From Streptomyces curacoi (GTDB lineage Bacteria; Actinomycetota; Actinomycetes; Streptomycetales; Streptomycetaceae): DNA of 64,000 bases. The stretch lies in assembly GCF_001513975.1 (NCBI RefSeq), contig NZ_KQ947989.1, positions 310,001-374,000 of the forward strand. Reading direction: 5' to 3'. Both the position numbers and the translations under genes were made by a program. Shown piece after piece: positions 8,227-17,494 of the stretch (its first letter is position 1; each line of letters opens with the position of its first letter). Under the pieces are notes generated by a model. That model was given only the letters and a program-made list of their open reading frames with translations. It did no database searches and had not been told where the DNA came from.

Positions 8227-9315
8227 CTAGGCCCCGACGTGCCCCTCGACGGAAGCCGTCGCGTCGGCGTCCGCCGCACGGCCCATGGCCGCCCGCAGCA
8301 TCACGGCAGCCACAACTCCCGCGAACAGTCCGAAGGTCAGGGCTGCCGGGACGCCCCCACCGAGGCCGGCGGACAGGTGCATCAGATCCCAGCGCAGGCC
8401 CGTCCCGTCCATGACCACCCGCAGCAACTGGCTCGCGAGCAGCCCGAGGACGGTCGCGCAGACCGCGCCCGCCGCCATCGCCGGGACCGTGGCCCGGGTG
8501 AGCAGGCCGGGCAGCTTCCGCAGTGACCACCACACCACGACGAGCAGCAGCGCGTCGGCGGCGCGGTACAGGAGCCAGTCGCCGAGCGGCGCGCCCGCCG
8601 GGCCCGCCCAGGCGCCCAGGAGCAGCCACTGGCGCAGGAGGTCTCCGGGTTCGGCGAACAGCCCGCTGCCCGTGAAGCCCGTCTGGATGGCGGCGGCGAC
8701 CGACTGGTACGACAGGACCACCAGGGACAGCGCGATTACGACGGTACCGGCGGTAGCGGCCAGCCGCGCGGCACGCGCCGGGACGTCCTCCTGCGGCAGC
8801 GGACCGGCGCCCTTGGCGGTGACCCGCGCCGCGAGCACCGTTCCCGCCACCGCGACCAGCGCGGTCACCACCAGGATCTGCCGCCCGGAGGAGATCGCGC
8901 TCGCCAGCTGCGGCAGGAAGCGGTAACTGCCGTGCCCCTGCGAGGCGATCAGCCACGGCGCGGAGACGGTCACCGCCAGGGTCCCGGCAACCAGGCCCCA
9001 GGCCCACAGCGCGAGCAGCGCGGCGGTCGTCCGGCCGCGCACCGGAGGCAGCCTGCGGACCAGGAGCAGCGCCCCGGGCACGAAGAAGGCGAAGACCGCG
9101 CCGAACCGGATCTGCAGCGCGGTCGCGTACAGCGCGCTGTAGTCGGTCCCGGCCGCGTTTCCGAGGGCTCCGGACTGAACCGAGGCCGGCGGGTCGTACG
9201 ACCACGGGATGAGCCAGCGTTCGAACTCGGCGACGGCCCGGCCGCCGAGCACGCCGTTGGTGCCCGGCAGTTGCAGCGCGTGCGCACTCGCTCCCGCCCA
9301 CCACAGAAGCCGGTA
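8227..9315 (-). pseudogene. 5'-truncated polytopic membrane protein gene
   Basis: A frame with clear coding character runs from a TGA at 9316-9318 to a stop at 8227 (about 362 codons). It shows at least seven hydrophobic helices (for example FGAVFAFFVPGALLLVRRLP and ALLALWAWGLVAGTLAVTV). Protein-like sequence continues upstream of the only usable start (GTG at 9252), which has no ribosome site, and is cut off directly by the stop. The N-terminal part therefore seems to be lost, although translation from 9252 cannot be excluded. The family is not recognised. It follows blaB in the same direction and may once have belonged to the bla transcript. Confidence 0.55.
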
Positions 9316-9357
9316 TCACCGCGCGTCGATTGCCGTGTCGAACTGCTCCGCCGCAGG

Positions 9358-10299
9358 CTAGATCCACCTCGAACGCAGCTCGTCGCGCAGCCGCCGGGCG
9401 ACCTGGCCCATGAGGGCGTCGGCGCCCGGCTGTCGGCCGGCGGCCACCCGTGACTCGGTCAGGGCGGCTATCGCGTAGGTCTGGCCGTCGGCGTGTTCGA
9501 CGACGCCGACCTCGTGGCGCAGGTTGAGCAGCATGCCGGTCTTCGACGACCAGGTGGAGGCGTCGGAGTCGAAGTCCGGTGCCAGGCGGTTGCGTACGAG
9601 GTTGTTGGCCATGAAGTCGCGCACACGGGCCGCGACTTCGGGGTGGACCGCCGGGGGCTCGGCGCCCTGCGTTCCGGGCCGTGACCGCCACAGGGCCTGG
9701 AGGAGGTCCACGAACGCCCGTGCCGTCCCGGTGTTGGCCCGCGAGATGTCGAGCTGCGGCACCCGGTGGCCGCGCCCGGGGGTGCCGGCGTCGATCGCGA
9801 GGGCGTGCGCGAGGTGCACGTCCGCGGGGTCGAAGCGCTCCACCGGGGTCTCCATCAGCTCGCGCATGGTGTGCCGGACGGCGATGCCGCGCAGCCCCAA
9901 CTCGTTCAGGATCGCGCCGACTTGGTCGGGCGGTGTGAGGTCGAAGAGGGCGTCGGCGGCGCTGTTGTCGCTGATGCAGGTGCTGAGGTAGAGCAGGTCC
10001 TCCACGGCGATGTGGGCGGGGTGCCGGAACCGGCTCATCCCGGTCGGACCGGGAGTGGTGATCCGCCCCGGCGGCACCTCGATCACCTTGGCGCCGTCGA
10101 GCTCCCCGCGCCGGATGCGCTCCAGGGTCACGAGGGCGAGCGGGATCTTCACGAGGGAGGCGACGGGTAACTCGATGTCGGGGTCGATGCCGATCTCGTC
10201 GCCCGTCTCCAGGTCCCGGACGAGGAACGAGCCGTACAGCCCGCCGTCGTGCAAGGCCCGGCGGAGGTCGCCGAGCAGTCTCTCGGTACTGGTGGTCAT
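9358..10299 (-). CDS. blaB: BlaB-type penicillin-recognising serine protein
   Basis: A 313-residue protein without signal peptide or membrane anchor. It has the three class A beta-lactamase-like motifs: SLVK (Ser48, Lys51), SDN (110-112) and KTG near residue 245. In S. cacaoi, blaA and blaB lie together, divergent from the beta-lactamase gene blaL, and both are needed for induction; BlaB there is a cytoplasmic protein with the same motifs. The same arrangement is seen here. The start follows GGAGG, and its ATG overlaps the stop of blaA (ATGA), implying translational coupling. A cytoplasmic beta-lactamase-fold hydrolase is the alternative. Confidence 0.82.
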   Translation of the reverse strand: MTTSTERLLGDLRRALHDGGLYGSFLVRDLETGDEIGIDPDIELPVASLVKIPLALVTLERIRRGELDGAKVIEVPPGRITTPGPTGMSRFRHPAHIAVEDLLYLSTCISDNSAADALFDLTPPDQVGAILNELGLRGIAVRHTMRELMETPVERFDPADVHLAHALAIDAGTPGRGHRVPQLDISRANTGTARAFVDLLQALWRSRPGTQGAEPPAVHPEVAARVRDFMANNLVRNRLAPDFDSDASTWSSKTGMLLNLRHEVGVVEHADGQTYAIAALTESRVAAGRQPGADALMGQVARRLRDELRSRWI

Positions 10300-11201
10300 G
10301 CGGCTGCCTCCGAGCGTTCCGTGGCGCCGAGGCACCGGGCGATGCCGTGCGCGCACGCCTGCCGTACGCGGATCGCGTCGACGTCGGTCTCGTCCGCCAC
10401 GGCCAGTGAGAATCCCCGTGCGAAGCCGGGGCCCAGCTCGCCGACGGGCCGCCAGTGCAGGCGCAGTTCGCGGGACTGCGCGGCCGAGCAGAGCAGCGTG
10501 TCGCCATGGCTGAGCACCTCCGCGGCGGCGGTGGCCACGGCCGGTGCGACGGCCAGTTGGGCCGGGCGCAGTCCGACGGCGTCGCGCAGGCGGGTGAGAC
10601 GGTCCCGAACGTGCGGCACGTCGTCCTCCGGCTGGAGCCACACGCGCCGGGGCCGCTGGTCGCGGTCGGCCCGGCCGGGGCGCAGGGTGTCCAGGTAGAT
10701 CGACCCGGCGCCCGGGTCGTGTGCGACCGCCAGCCCCAACGGCACCGTCCAGGTCGCCTCGGTCGGCGCCACCGCGAGCAGCGCGGCCCGCACCTGGCGG
10801 GACGTGACGAGGTCGGCGCGCTCGGCCGGCCCGGCGGGAAACGGGTCGAGGAGGACTTGCTGCTCGCGGGCCTGAGCGATGAGGCGGGCGAGGGCACCGG
10901 TCGTGCAGACAGCCGGGACGGCGAGCCGCAGCGGCCGGTGCCGCGCGGCTTCCGCCTCGTGTTCCAACCGGTCGGCGAGCCGCACGAGTTGCCGCGCCGT
11001 CGGCAGCATGTCCCGGCCGAAGGGCGTCAGCGTCACCGCCCGCGAGGACCGGTCCAGCAGCCGTTCGCCGAGGTGTTGCTCCAGCGCGGCGACGCGGCGG
11101 CTCACGACGGACTGGGCCGTCCTGGCCGCCGCCGCGCCCACTGTGAAACTGCCGTGCTCACTCACGCTGATGAACGCACGGCACGCCGCAACAAGATCCA
11201 C
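10296..11201 (-). CDS. blaA: LysR-type beta-lactamase activator
   Basis: A 301-residue LysR-type regulator: an N-terminal winged helix-turn-helix (FISVSEHGSFTVGAAAART, then QSVVSRRVAALEQHLGERLL) and a C-terminal effector domain (about 90-300). The GTG at 11201 is chosen because the LysR fold begins there and GTAGGG lies just upstream; a longer ORF would run back through the blaL promoter. It is divergent from blaL and coupled to blaB, matching the BlaA activator of S. cacaoi. It should bind the 160-base intergenic region and switch on blaL in response to beta-lactams. Confidence 0.87.
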   Translation of the reverse strand: MDLVAACRAFISVSEHGSFTVGAAAARTAQSVVSRRVAALEQHLGERLLDRSSRAVTLTPFGRDMLPTARQLVRLADRLEHEAEAARHRPLRLAVPAVCTTGALARLIAQAREQQVLLDPFPAGPAERADLVTSRQVRAALLAVAPTEATWTVPLGLAVAHDPGAGSIYLDTLRPGRADRDQRPRRVWLQPEDDVPHVRDRLTRLRDAVGLRPAQLAVAPAVATAAAEVLSHGDTLLCSAAQSRELRLHWRPVGELGPGFARGFSLAVADETDVDAIRVRQACAHGIARCLGATERSEAAA

Positions 11202-11311
11202 GAGCCCTACTATGCCAAAACAGCATGGAGTTGAGCGTTCGCGTCTTGGACCCCGGGGGCCCGCCGGCCGGAGAGTGGTCGCGGCCCAGGGCTTTCCCGG
11301 GCTCGCACGGT

Positions 11312-11343
11312 CCACATGTCCTTGGACCCACATGTCCTTCGAC
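11312..11343. repeat. 16-bp tandem direct repeat in blaL leader
   Basis: CCACATGTCCTTGGAC is followed directly by CCACATGTCCTTCGAC (15 of 16 identical), ending 17 bases before the blaL ATG. It lies in the bla intergenic region, so it could be a regulator site or a leader feature. LysR sites are usually dyads, so its role is open. Confidence 0.7.
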
Positions 11344-11360
11344 GGCTTGGAGTTCCTTCC

Positions 11361-12302
11361 ATGACGCATTCGCTTCGCTCCCGCCGGGGTGCCGCCTGGG
11401 CGGCGGCCGGCTTACTCGCGCTCGCCGTGCTTCCGGCGTGCGGTCAGCAAACCGCGGCCGGCGCGGGCTCGCCCGCGGGCGCGGCACGGTCCGCGGCACC
11501 CGGGGCGGCCACGAAGTCCGCCACTGCCGAGTTCCGGTCCCTGGAGCGGGAGTTCGACGCACGGCTCGGCGTCTACGCCCTGGACACCGGCACGGGCCGA
11601 TCGGTCGGATACCGGGCGGACGACCGGTTCGCTTACGCCTCCACGTTCAAGGCGCTGGCGGCGGGGGCCGTTCTCCGGAAGTTCGGCACGGACGGCATGG
11701 ACAGGGTGGTCAGGTACTCGCGTGACGACCTGGTCGCGGACTCGCCGGTGTCCGAGAACTTCGTGAAGACCGGCATGAGCCTGCGGGGGCTGTGCGCCGC
11801 GACCCTCTGGTACAGCGACAACACGGCCGTCAACCTGCTCCTCGACGAGCTCGGCGGACCCGACGGCCTGGAGAAGGTGCTGGAGGAGTTCGGTGACGAC
11901 GTCACCGAGATGGACCGGTACGAGCCGGACATGAGCGAGGGCGCACCCGGCGACATCCGCGACACGAGCACGCCGCGCGCGATGGCGGGGAGCCTGCGGA
12001 CGTTCCTGCTCGGCGACGCCCTGAAGGCGGACGAGCGCGAGCTGCTCAGACAGTGGATGACGACGAACATGACCGGTCGGACGCTCATCAGGGCGGGCGT
12101 CCCGGACGGCTGGGACGTGGCCGACAAGAGCGGGACCGCCGGGTACGGGGGACGCAACAACATCGCCGTGGTGTGGCCGGACGACGGCGGTAACCCCATC
12201 GTCATGGCGGTCATGTCCTCCCGCGACAAGCAGGGCGCCGAGCGCAACGACGCCCTGCTCGCCAAGGCCGCCACCGTGGCGGTCAAGGGCCTCGGCCGCT
12301 AG
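11361..12302 (+). CDS. blaL: class A beta-lactamase, lipoprotein
   Basis: A 313-residue secreted lipoprotein: a basic start, hydrophobic core and LPAC lipobox (lipid-modified Cys27), then an Ala/Gly-rich spacer and the class A fold. Motifs are STFK (Ser94, Lys97), SDN (152-154), Glu188 at the general-base position and KSG (256-258). The residue four after Glu188 is Ser192, where the standard class A ExxxN (Ambler 166/170) motif has Asn. The ATG follows GGAG by eight bases. It hydrolyses penicillins outside the membrane and is divergent from its likely activator operon blaA-blaB. Confidence 0.93.
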   Translation: MTHSLRSRRGAAWAAAGLLALAVLPACGQQTAAGAGSPAGAARSAAPGAATKSATAEFRSLEREFDARLGVYALDTGTGRSVGYRADDRFAYASTFKALAAGAVLRKFGTDGMDRVVRYSRDDLVADSPVSENFVKTGMSLRGLCAATLWYSDNTAVNLLLDELGGPDGLEKVLEEFGDDVTEMDRYEPDMSEGAPGDIRDTSTPRAMAGSLRTFLLGDALKADERELLRQWMTTNMTGRTLIRAGVPDGWDVADKSGTAGYGGRNNIAVVWPDDGGNPIVMAVMSSRDKQGAERNDALLAKAATVAVKGLGR

Positions 12303-12312
12303 GAAAGGGGCT

Positions 12313-12834
12313 TCAGACGCGGGGCAGATGCCGGCTCATGAGAGCCCGCAGGCGCTCCGCGTCCTGCGCGGAGCGCAGCCCGCGCTTGGGCAGTACCTCC
12401 ACGAGCAGGATGTTCGGGTCGCGGCTGAGCAGCACCACGTGGTCGCGGGTCTCGCGGTAACCGCGGAACACCGACCAGCGCTGTAGGAGCGTCGCGTGTG
12501 CGGTCTCGGCCTCGATCCCCGTCGTGCTCACGGATGTGCGGTACTCGCCCTGCCAGGAGACGGTGCGCAGCGCGTGGTGGGCCTGGAAGTGCGGAACCGA
12601 CCAGGTCACGGCGGCGCAGAAGACCGCGGTCACCAGTGAGAACGCGGAGCTCTTCGGTGCGGTCGCCACCAGCACGGCGCCGGCCAGGAACAGCCCCGTC
12701 AAGCCCCAGCGCACGAGGTGGAGGTGGCGTCGGCGCTCACGCAGCCGGATGCCCGCGAGGAGGTCGGCGCGGGTGGGCCGGTAGACCAGCTCGACCGTGT
12801 CCTGTCTTTCGCCCTGCCCCATGTCCACGACCAT
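12313..12834 (-). CDS. YcxB-like two-helix membrane protein
   Basis: A protein of about 173 residues with two adjacent hydrophobic helices (LVRWGLTGLFLAGAVLVATA; SLVTAVFCAAVTWSV) and a C-terminal beta-rich segment (TGIEAETAHATLLQRWS ... FRGYRETRDHVVLL) typical of the YcxB-like domain. Such proteins are membrane-anchored and of unknown function. The start is uncertain: ATGs at 12834 and 12822 both lack a clear ribosome site. Its 3' end lies ten bases from that of blaL, convergently. Confidence 0.7.
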   Translation of the reverse strand: MVVDMGQGERQDTVELVYRPTRADLLAGIRLRERRRHLHLVRWGLTGLFLAGAVLVATAPKSSAFSLVTAVFCAAVTWSVPHFQAHHALRTVSWQGEYRTSVSTTGIEAETAHATLLQRWSVFRGYRETRDHVVLLSRDPNILLVEVLPKRGLRSAQDAERLRALMSRHLPRV

Positions 12835-12902
12835 GATCGGGATCGTACATCCGGACCCGCGGCCTCCGTCCCAGCGGGTGCTCCCGGCCCGGGGGCAGGG
12901 CT

Positions 12903-13718
12903 TCACGCGGCCGGGCGGCGGCCCCAGGCGGAGATCATCGGCGAGGTGGCCAGGTCGAGGCCGCCCGCGGTGACGTTGGCCAGGTGGCGGTCGATCTCCT
13001 CGTCGGTGGCCAGTCCGGCAGCGACGAGCTTGTCGCGGATCTGGTGGACGGTGGCCTCCTCCAGCACGGTGCACGCGGCCGAGGTGATCGGGAAGTAGGC
13101 GTCCGCCTCGACATCGACCAGCCCGGCCTCGCGCAGCAGCCGCGGCAGCTTGCGTCCGTACGCCAGGTCCGCGCCGCGCTGCCGCAGCAGTTCGCGGAAG
13201 CCGCGGCGCAGCCTGTTGGCCATCTCCTGCGCGGGCCCGTACTCGTCCGGGCAGATGAGCGGCTGCAACGCCGGGTCACCGTCCTCCAGCACGAGCCATC
13301 CGCCGGGGCGGAGCGCCTCGGCCATGGACCGCAGGGCCCGGTCGCGGTCGGCGACGTGAACCAGCACCAGCCGGGCGTGGATCAGGTCGTACGGCCATCC
13401 GGCCGGGGGCGCCTCGGCCGCCACGTCGTGGCGCAGCACCTTGAAGCCTGCCGCCTCCGGCATCCAGGAGGTGTCGATGTCGGTGGCCACCACGTGCCCG
13501 GTCGGACCGACGCGCTCGGCCAGCCAGGCCGGTACGCCGGGCCCTCCGGCGCCGACCTCCCAGCACCGCCACCCCTCGCCGACGCCGACCGTCTCGAAGT
13601 GCCGGAACGTCGACCGGTCGAACAGCGCCGACAGCGCGGCGAACCGCTCTCCCGCCTCGGCCTGCCGGTTGTCCAGGAGATACCCCTCGCCGGAAGTGTC
13701 CCGCATGTCCCGTGCCAT
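12903..13718 (-). CDS. SAM-dependent class I methyltransferase
   Basis: A 271-residue Rossmann methyltransferase. Motif I is EVGAGGPGVP, motif II ends in ATDID, and the HARLVLVHV block followed by LRPGGWLVLEDGDP marks the post-I and III regions. A C-terminal helical lid follows. The substrate cannot be told from sequence; relatives include small-molecule and antibiotic methyltransferases. The ATG at 13718 has no strong ribosome site, and a second ATG four codons on is possible. It precedes the YcxB-like gene in the same direction with a 68-base gap. Confidence 0.8.
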   Translation of the reverse strand: MARDMRDTSGEGYLLDNRQAEAGERFAALSALFDRSTFRHFETVGVGEGWRCWEVGAGGPGVPAWLAERVGPTGHVVATDIDTSWMPEAAGFKVLRHDVAAEAPPAGWPYDLIHARLVLVHVADRDRALRSMAEALRPGGWLVLEDGDPALQPLICPDEYGPAQEMANRLRRGFRELLRQRGADLAYGRKLPRLLREAGLVDVEADAYFPITSAACTVLEEATVHQIRDKLVAAGLATDEEIDRHLANVTAGGLDLATSPMISAWGRRPAA

Positions 13719-13885
13719 GATCCGATCATCGCACGTGGGCCTATGGCGCGGTTGAGCCGGGATGCCACTGGCTCACGATGAACCCGACGGAGGCGCAGCC
13801 CGCTTGTCAGTGTCCTGTGGAACACTCGCCGGCGTTGTTGGGCCAAAGGGCCGAATCAGCGGTACACCAAGGGGGATTGCCTGCC

Positions 13886-14371
13886 ATGGGCGTGAGCATT
13901 TCGTTCATCAGCGCGACGACGGAGGAGCTGGACAGGGCGGAGCAGGACCCGAGTTGGGCCGATGAGTACGTCTACGAGCTGTACGACAGCGACGACTTCC
14001 CGATGCCGGATCGTCCCCACGGCGGCCCGGACAAGGCGTGGGCGGGCCTGCAGTTCCTGATCGACGAGACCGACGTAGGACTGGAGTTCCTGATGGACGG
14101 GCTCCCGATCCTGGAGGACGGCACCCTGTTCGTGTGGTCCGCGGAGCAGATCGAGAGCGTGGCACGGCAGCTGAGGGCAACACCGTGGGAGCAGTTGGCG
14201 GCGCACTACGACCCGGAGCGGATGACGAAGGCGGATGTGTACCCCAACACCTGGAGGTTCGACCCCGAGGCCGACCTGTACTGGCTCGAGCGCGCCTACG
14301 AGGAACTCGTCGCCTTCTTCACCGAGGCGGCCGAGCGCGGCCATGGGGCGTTCATGAACTTCAGCTTCTGA
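13886..14371 (+). CDS. DUF1877 (YfbM-like) protein
   Basis: A 161-residue cytoplasmic protein beginning MGVSISFISAT, with the DKAWAGLQFLID and SAEQIESVARQL patterns and a C-terminal ELVAFFTEAAERGHGAF segment typical of DUF1877/YfbM. The molecular function is unknown. GGGGGA lies nine bases before the ATG. It appears monocistronic. Confidence 0.82.
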   Translation: MGVSISFISATTEELDRAEQDPSWADEYVYELYDSDDFPMPDRPHGGPDKAWAGLQFLIDETDVGLEFLMDGLPILEDGTLFVWSAEQIESVARQLRATPWEQLAAHYDPERMTKADVYPNTWRFDPEADLYWLERAYEELVAFFTEAAERGHGAFMNFSF

Positions 14372-14536
14372 GGTGCTGGGGCCGCCGATCCGCCCCTGGG
14401 CACTCCGTGGGCTGGACGGATGAAAGCGGCCTGCTCCATATGAGGTGACGCGAGCGGCTGTTGACCACTGCGGGGATCCGCTCCTCGATGATCTTGGCGT
14501 CGGCACTCGGCCGGCTTTGAGACGAGGAGTGGCCCG

Positions 14537-15541
14537 ATGTCGGATCGGAAGGTTTCCCGCAGGTGGTCGAACCGGCAGCGCACCAGGTGGGCCGTGGTCT
14601 GTGCGGGCCTCGCCGTGTCGCTGACCGTGGGTCTGCAGGGCGCGGCGGCCGCATCCGGCACCCCCGTACCGCCGCGACCGCCGGGCCGGGTCCTCGCTGT
14701 CCCCGCGGCGCTGGCCGGGGGGCTCGTCCACCCGGACGCGTCACCGGCCGGGGCCAACGACTGGAGTTGCCGGCCCACCCGCAAGCATCCGCGCCCCGTC
14801 GTACTGCTGCACGGGTCCGCGGCGAACGCCTACAACAACTGGAGCATGCTCAGCCCGTGGCTGAAGCGGCAGGGCTACTGCGTCTTCGCCCCCAACTACG
14901 GCGGGGCGCCGGGCAGTCCGTTCAAGGCCACCGGTCCCATCCCGGAGTCGGCGCGGCAGGTCGCCGGTTACGTCGACCGCGTGCTGAAGGCCACCGGTGC
15001 CCGCCAGGTCGACCTCGTCGGGCACTCCCAGGGCGGCGGTCCGACGCCCCGCTGGTATCTGCGGTTCGAGGGCGGCACGGATCCCGCGCACCCGAAGCGG
15101 AACAAGGTGCGCAGTCTCATCGCCCTGGCACCGTCCAACCACGGCGGGACCGTGTCCGGCATCGGCACACTGACCACCAAGCTGGGGCTCAACCCGACCG
15201 TGTCCGCCGTGGTCGGCCAGGCGTGGTCGGACCAGATGGTCGGCTCGGAGATGAACCGGAAGCTCGACCGGGGCGGGGACACCCAGCCAGGGGTCCGCTA
15301 CACCGTCATCGCCACTCGGTACGACGAGTTCGCCACGCCCTACCACAACAGCTTCCTGACCGCGGGACCGGGCGCGACCGTCAAGAACATCCTGATCCAG
15401 GACGTCTGCCCGCAGGACGTCTCCGAACACCTCTCGCTCGCGTACGACAGCAACGCCGCCCAACTCGTGAGCAACGCCCTCGATCCCGCTCACGCCCAGC
15501 CCGTCCGCTGCGGCCTCTCCCTGCCCGTACTCGGCGGCTGA
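14537..15541 (+). CDS. secreted alpha/beta-hydrolase lipase
   Basis: A 334-residue secreted lipase. A Tat-like or Sec signal (RR at 8-9, hydrophobic core, AAA-A cleavage near 39) is followed by a mature region with VVLLHGSAAN (oxyanion loop) and GHSQGG with nucleophile Ser164. The Asp and His of the triad fit YDEFATPY and SEHLSLAYD near the C-terminus. Cysteines near both ends suggest disulfides. It resembles the secreted Streptomyces triacylglycerol lipase/esterase family. GAGGAG lies nine bases before the ATG. It acts on extracellular esters. Confidence 0.88.
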   Translation: MSDRKVSRRWSNRQRTRWAVVCAGLAVSLTVGLQGAAAASGTPVPPRPPGRVLAVPAALAGGLVHPDASPAGANDWSCRPTRKHPRPVVLLHGSAANAYNNWSMLSPWLKRQGYCVFAPNYGGAPGSPFKATGPIPESARQVAGYVDRVLKATGARQVDLVGHSQGGGPTPRWYLRFEGGTDPAHPKRNKVRSLIALAPSNHGGTVSGIGTLTTKLGLNPTVSAVVGQAWSDQMVGSEMNRKLDRGGDTQPGVRYTVIATRYDEFATPYHNSFLTAGPGATVKNILIQDVCPQDVSEHLSLAYDSNAAQLVSNALDPAHAQPVRCGLSLPVLGG

Positions 15542-15618
15542 GCCCAGGGGCCTGTCGAGCGGGTCCCCGAGCATGGCGGGAGACGCCGTGAGGGCGGCGG
15601 TGTCCCCGCCGGCGCGGG

Positions 15619-17052
15619 TCAGCTCGTCACGCGGAAGGTGGCGTCGCTGCGTCCCGTCGCGGTGGTGACTGGGTCGAGCCGCAGCTGGAACCCGTGGTGC
15701 CGGATGTACCGGTCCGGATGGTTGTACGACTGGAACGACGACCATGCCGCGTCGGCGAGCCCCGCGACCTGGCGGAAGGTGGCGTCCTGGGCGAACTGGG
15801 CGGTGCCGTCGTTGGGGGCGAGCTGGAAGTCGAAGCCGGAGTGCCGCAGGAAGTACGCGGGGAAGTTGACCGACTCGAAGGAGACGGTGCCGGAGCCCGC
15901 GAGGCCGGGCCTCAGCCGGAACTGGGCGTCCTGGGCGGGGCTCACGTCAGGGTCGATGCGGACATCGAAGTTGGTGTGCCGCACGTACCGGTCCTGGTAG
16001 TTGTACGACTGGAGCCGGTTGATCGCGGCGCTGGGCCAGCGTGCGAGCACACGGCTCTCCTCGGCGGCCGTGAGGTTCAGGATCGAGCCGTGGCGCTTCT
16101 TGGTACCGCCCATGTCGTAGCTTCCCGACGCCGGAAGCCGGTAGGTGCCGGGCGCGGACGGGTCGGTCGTCAGGACCGGCAGGTACCCGCGTCCGGAGGC
16201 GTACTGGTCCAGATAGAGGCCCCACTCGTCCCGGTCTTTGAACTTCATCCACATCGGTCCCTCGACCTGGGAGCCGGTGAGGCCGATGCCGGAGAGGTTG
16301 CCGAGGTTTGTCCACGTCCCGAGGATCGAGTTGCCGCCTTCGAGCGTGATCTGACCGTCACCGGAGGCCCGCACATAGCGGTAGCCGCCGGCACCGGACG
16401 GCACCTCCAGGATCTGGGTGTCGATGATGCCCTGGGTGCCGGGGCGGTCGATGTAGAGCCGGGGGGCGGTGATGGTGCGGAAGTCCGTCGTGCGGGCGTA
16501 GTAGATGCGGTGCTTCAGCACGCCGTTCAGCGTCGCGTTCGTCGCCCAGTACAGGACGTAGTCGTTGGTCTCCGGGTTCCAGACCGCCTCCGGCGCCCAG
16601 GCGTTGCGCCCGTCGGGGATCGCGCCGGCGACGTCGAGCAGCCGGGGCTGGGACCAGGTGACCAGGTCCGTGGACTCCCAGATCACGAGGTTGCGGCTGC
16701 CGTTGTTCACGGCGTCGTCCCAGGACTGTCCGCAGTCGATGCACAGGTCGGTCGCGATGATCCAGTACTTGTCACCGCCCGGGGCGCGGACCAGGGCGGG
16801 GTCGCGCACCCCCTTCGTACCGACCGTGGAGCGCAGGACCATGCCGCCGCCGTTGAGGTCGTTCCAGTGCAGGCCGTCCGTGCTGTGCGAGAGGTACATC
16901 TGCTGACCGGTCGGTCCCTCCCCGGTGAAGTGCACCATCAGGTGGCCCGGTTCGGCGGCAGCGGCCCGCTGAGGTGTCGTCAGGACTTGGGAGGTGACGA
17001 GCAGGCCGACGGCGACCACTGTCGCCACCAGCCGGGAGAGAAGCACGGACAT
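15619..17052 (-). CDS. secreted GH43-type glycosidase with AbfB (CBM42)
   Basis: A 477-residue secreted enzyme: signal peptide (cleavage near AAAA at 33-36), a five-bladed propeller catalytic region of GH43 type (about 40-335; VRDPALVRAPGG, NAWAPEAVWNPE, VEGPMWMKF provide Asp and Glu candidates) and a C-terminal AbfB beta-trefoil (about 345-477) with repeated SYN.QDRYVRH / NFPAYFLRHSG patterns that bind arabinofuranose. It probably releases arabinofuranose from arabinoxylan or arabinan. The ATG at 17052 is preferred over the GTG two codons upstream because GGAAG lies five bases before it. It is divergent from the GH27 gene. Confidence 0.82.
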   Translation of the reverse strand: MSVLLSRLVATVVAVGLLVTSQVLTTPQRAAAAEPGHLMVHFTGEGPTGQQMYLSHSTDGLHWNDLNGGGMVLRSTVGTKGVRDPALVRAPGGDKYWIIATDLCIDCGQSWDDAVNNGSRNLVIWESTDLVTWSQPRLLDVAGAIPDGRNAWAPEAVWNPETNDYVLYWATNATLNGVLKHRIYYARTTDFRTITAPRLYIDRPGTQGIIDTQILEVPSGAGGYRYVRASGDGQITLEGGNSILGTWTNLGNLSGIGLTGSQVEGPMWMKFKDRDEWGLYLDQYASGRGYLPVLTTDPSAPGTYRLPASGSYDMGGTKKRHGSILNLTAAEESRVLARWPSAAINRLQSYNYQDRYVRHTNFDVRIDPDVSPAQDAQFRLRPGLAGSGTVSFESVNFPAYFLRHSGFDFQLAPNDGTAQFAQDATFRQVAGLADAAWSSFQSYNHPDRYIRHHGFQLRLDPVTTATGRSDATFRVTS

Positions 17053-17187
17053 GTGCACTTCCTGTCTTTGCCGCTGTGGCGGGACGTGAGTTGGTGGCGT
17101 CCGTCGGCTGCGACGGCCCGAGATGGCGGCGGATTCACCGCAGTTGGCGTGTTCGAGATTCGGAACGGCGTCTGAAAATTCGGCCAG

Positions 17188-17216
17188 ACGCTATAGGGGC
17201 CGCAAGACGCCGTCAA
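17188..17216 (-). promoter_or_regulatory. candidate promoter for the GH43 gene
   Basis: On the minus strand TTGACG and TAGCGT are 17 bases apart, close to the HrdB consensus. It lies about 140 bases before the GH43-type ATG. The short inverted repeats GCGTCTG/CAGACGC (17168-17174, 17185-17191) and GCCGTC/GACGGC (17209-17222) overlap it and could be operators. Confidence 0.5.
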
Positions 17217-17261
17217 GACGGCCGACCGTCACACAAAATCGCACGAGAATCGACAGAACCA

Positions 17262-17290
17262 TTGACCCGCCATCGTCTCGCCCCTACCTT
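17262..17290 (+). promoter_or_regulatory. candidate promoter for the GH27 gene
   Basis: TTGACC and TACCTT are separated by 17 bases on the plus strand, a good vegetative-type promoter. It leaves a leader of about 200 bases before the GH27 ATG. With the opposing promoter it accounts for much of the 442-base gap 17053-17494; I see no further gene there. Confidence 0.5.
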
Positions 17291-17494
17291 CTGATCGACT
17301 CACCGAACTCAGTCCGGTATTTCGCACAAGAGTGGCCGTGACCGTGCAGGCGTGTCCCCCAGGGCCCTGTCTCACCGGGGCCCCGCTCCCCCGCCACTCC
17401 GAGCACGTCATGCGCATCTGACCCGGTCTCCACGACCACCGACCGGCAGGACGCGATCTTCCGCATCGGCTACTGACCACAGGAGGCACCCCCC

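Noticed and set aside
8183..10897. 904-codon open frame on the minus strand
   Set aside because: It runs across the membrane remnant, blaB and blaA in another frame, is Arg/Pro/Ala-rich with no domain pattern, and is a GC-bias shadow.
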